This document shows positions 61,911 through 64,000 of a stretch of DNA of 64,000 nucleotides, piece by piece. The translations under genes were made by a program, and so were the position numbers. The DNA comes from Bombyx mori (taxonomy: Eukaryota; Arthropoda; Insecta; Lepidoptera; Bombycidae), in contig NC_085130.1 in NCBI RefSeq assembly GCF_030269925.1, forward strand, positions 6,584,501 to 6,648,500, in the 5' to 3' direction. The first letter of the stretch is position 1; the number at the start of each line of letters is the position of its first letter. The notes under the pieces were generated by a model. The model was not told the origin of the DNA, ran no database searches, and saw only the letters and a list, made by a program, of their open reading frames with translations.

Positions 61911-63218
61911 CCTAGTCAGGTCATAAGTATTGTCACTCAGTAAAAACTTTTCTTTTAGAATGCTGGCCACAAAAAAGTTTATTGAATTCAAATTTCGCAT
62001 TGTTCATGAAAATTAAAATGTATTACTTTTAGAATTTTACTCATTTTTAAATATGGAGTGGACGCTTAAAGAAGACCGTGTTGGAGTTATTGCGTTGCAT
62101 CGTTGCGGTTACGCGCCAATTCAAATTTTTAACATACTGAAAATTTTGAATATAACCAAAAGATTCATTTATCGTACCATCAAACGATACAATGAAGACT
62201 CTAGTGTAGATGACAGGTCAAGAAGTGGTCGCCCTCGGTCTGTTAGGACTCCAGCAGTAATAAAAGCTGTGAAGGCGCGAATTCAAAGAAATCCCAAACG
62301 TAAGCAGAAACTGTTGGCCCTTCAGATGGGGTTAAGCAGAACCACGGTGAAAAGGGTGTTAAATGAAGACTTAGGGCTTCGGGCATATCGAAGAAAAACA
62401 GGACATCGTTTGAATGCTCGTCTAATGGACCTGAGACTGAAGAGATGCCACGCTTTGTTGAAGCGGTACGCGGGAAAAAAATATCGGGAAATTCTTTTTT
62501 CGGATGAAAAAATTTTTACCGTAGAAGAGAGCTATAACAAACAAAATGATAAGGTGTACGCACACAGTAGTGAAGAAGCGAGCAACCGTATTCCGCGTGT
62601 CCAACGAGGTCATTTTCCATCCTCGCTCATGGTATGGTTGGGAGTTTCTTATTGGGGCTTAACAGAGGTACATTTTTGTGAGAAAGGTGTAAAAACGAAT
62701 GCAGTTGTGTATCAAAATACAGTCCTGATGAACCTTGTGGTACCTGTTTCTCATACCATGTTCAATAACAGGCACTGGGTATTCCAACAAGATTCGGCGC
62801 CAGCTCATAGAGCGAAGAGTACACAAGACTGGCTGGCGGCGCGTGAAATCGACTTCATCCGGCACGAAGACTGGCCCTCCTCCAGTCCAGATTTGAATCC
62901 GTTAGATTACAAGATATGGCAACACTTGGAGGAAAAGGCGTGCTCAAAGCCTCATCCCAATTTGGAGTCACTCAAGACATCCTTGATTAAGGCAGCCGCC
63001 GATATTGACATGGACCTCGTTCGTGCTGCGATAGACGACTGGCCGCGCAAATTGAAGGCCTGTATTCAAAATCACGGAGGTCATTTTGAATAAACTTTAG
63101 TGTCATAAGAATCTATGTTTTGTTAAGTTCATTTTGGTATATGAATGGTTACATAATGAATAAACTTGTTTCAATTATTTTACATTAAACATGTGACAGA
63201 ATTTATGACCTGACTAGG
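61911..63218 (+). mobile_element. maT-type (DD37D) mariner element, copy 2, intact
   Basis: This 1308 bp DNA transposon is bounded by TIRs of about 26 bp (CCTAGTCAGGTCATAA outer part, GTCAC inner) and flanked by TA dinucleotides. It carries one complete transposase ORF. It has inserted into a tRNA-derived SINE that resumes at 63221 with the same sequence found uninterrupted at 50740-50770. The outer TIR bases are perfect, which is consistent with a young copy. Confidence 0.93.
62053..63093 (+). CDS. maT-type mariner transposase, intact (346 aa)
   Basis: This cut-and-paste transposase has an N-terminal pair of helix-turn-helix regions (about 1-45 and 85-110), joined by a GRPR linker at 59-62. 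The catalytic domain follows with D151 (FSDEK), D247 (QQDSAPAH) and D285 (LNPLDY). The D247 to D285 spacing is 37 residues, the DD37D signature of the maT group of Tc1/mariner elements. Length matches intact mariners (about 340-350 aa) and there are no internal stops. The Met at 62053 opens just inside the TIR leader. Nearly every residue matches the broken copy at 42011-43051. All visible motifs needed for catalysis are present. Activity is inferred, not shown. Confidence 0.95.
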   Translation: MEWTLKEDRVGVIALHRCGYAPIQIFNILKILNITKRFIYRTIKRYNEDSSVDDRSRSGRPRSVRTPAVIKAVKARIQRNPKRKQKLLALQMGLSRTTVKRVLNEDLGLRAYRRKTGHRLNARLMDLRLKRCHALLKRYAGKKYREILFSDEKIFTVEESYNKQNDKVYAHSSEEASNRIPRVQRGHFPSSLMVWLGVSYWGLTEVHFCEKGVKTNAVVYQNTVLMNLVVPVSHTMFNNRHWVFQQDSAPAHRAKSTQDWLAAREIDFIRHEDWPSSSPDLNPLDYKIWQHLEEKACSKPHPNLESLKTSLIKAAADIDMDLVRAAIDDWPRKLKACIQNHGGHFE

Positions 63219-63317
63219 TATATATAATATACATCCATAACCCTGGAAAAGACATTTTATATTTATCACACAAATATCTTTCTTTGGCGGGATTCGAACC
63301 CGCGACCCCCTTGTGTA

Positions 63318-63570
63318 GGGAGTCTTGAGAGTCCGCACACCCGTGGAGTTACCACCGCCCTGCCTATTTCTGCCGTGAAGCAGTAATGCATTTCGGTTTG
63401 AAGGGTGGGGCAGTCGTTGTAACTATACCTGAGACCTTAGAACTTATATCTCAAGGTGGGTAGCGCATTCACGTTGTTGATGTCTATGGGCTCCAGTAAC
63501 CACTTAACACCAGGTGGGCTGTGAGCTCGTCCACACATCTAAGCAATAAAAAATAAAAATAAAAATTTAG
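63318..63570 (+). repeat. Bm1 SINE, diverged 5' end
   Basis: Begins GGAGTCTTGAGAGTCCGCAC directly against the tRNA-derived SINE half; ends in an A-rich tail. Confidence 0.85.
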
Positions 63571-63606
63571 GATGTTACATGGTCACGGCCAGCTAAGGTG
63601 TGTTTT

Positions 63607-63785
63607 TTCTCCTACCTATTCTCTGGGGACTATTCTAATTTCCTGCGGATGAGTAGGTGAACTCACGGGCAGAACCTGAGAGAACTTGCTAACACTGTGC
63701 CTAGCAAGGGCGATGTTTGCAGAATCTACCACCGGATCGGAATCGTGACCCACCGAGAAGATCTGACGAGAAACTCAGTTAGGTG
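63607..63785 (-). mobile_element. Jockey-like LINE 3'UTR
   Basis: TCCTACCTATTCTCTGGGGA to GACGAGAAACTCAGTTAGG. Confidence 0.7.
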
Positions 63786-64000
63786 TTACCTATACGTCGA
63801 CGTGATAATGAAAAACGCGATATAAAACCGTAAAATTACTTTTAATAATCTCCGATCTACCCTCAATTTTATCAATCACACTAGTACAGTCGTGAAGCAT
63901 GGGTTTCGTGTGTGATTTTTTTACTATGGCTTTCCTCAAAGTTAATATGTATAGGTAATAAATACACTAATTACTTTATACTAATAGTTCTGAACACTTC

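Larger units (their letters stand above)
61770..63317 (-). repeat. tRNA-derived SINE, second family, copy 4, split by maT copy 2
   Basis: The tail half is 61770-61910 and the head half 63221-63317, with the mariner between. The head stops at CCCCCTTGTGTAGGG, where a Bm1 begins. Confidence 0.87.

Overview
This is TE-dense lepidopteran nuclear DNA, almost certainly from the silkworm Bombyx mori or a sibling species. The main reason is about two dozen copies of the silkworm tRNA-derived SINE Bm1, alongside Helitron-like, jockey-like, BMC1-like, RTE-like, maT (mariner) and MITE sequences. The two host genes have insect-type introns or an intronless layout. No bacterial, CRISPR or operon features are present.

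Two host protein-coding genes can be supported, both on the minus strand. The first is an intronless Beclin-1/Atg6 gene (27153-28436, 427 aa). The second is a SIX-family homeobox gene, best matched to Six4, rebuilt here from five coding exons between 45582 and 33701. All splice phases agree and the product is 368 aa. Its introns carry a maT transposon nested in a Helitron-like element, a hAT-type MITE, a foldback MITE, Bm1 copies and LINE pieces. A truncated jockey LINE lies only tens of bases upstream of the last exon's splice acceptor. The 3' end of exon 1, including its splice donor, is tandemly duplicated inside intron 1.

Layout. 0-14 kb: intergenic repeats (tRNA-Lys-headed element, Helitron-like elements, Bm1, a 1.29 kb element with TIRs of about 230 bp, an RTE tail). 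14.6-16.9 kb: a broken, intron-bearing DDE transposase gene with D-x81-E spacing, interrupted by a BMC1-like LINE. 17-23.3 kb: LINE 3' ends and RT fragments. 24-25.1 kb: an unrecognised protein gene split by a 258 bp MITE with perfect 37 bp TIRs. 26.2-26.5 kb: an RTE tail. 27-28.4 kb: Beclin-1. 29-33 kb: SINE, Helitron-like and candidate solo LTR. 33.7-45.6 kb: Six4. 45.7-64 kb: repeats, including a second maT copy with an intact 346-aa transposase ORF, a Harbinger-like element with a MADF-like ORF start, and two short unique blocks that could be regulatory.

I see no multi-gene novel system. The most interesting signals are nested transposition events whose pre-insertion sites can be read from the window itself, the Six4 exon-1 duplication, the intact maT copy, and the rare D-x81-E transposase. 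Family names for repeats rest on recall of motifs and structure, not on a database search.
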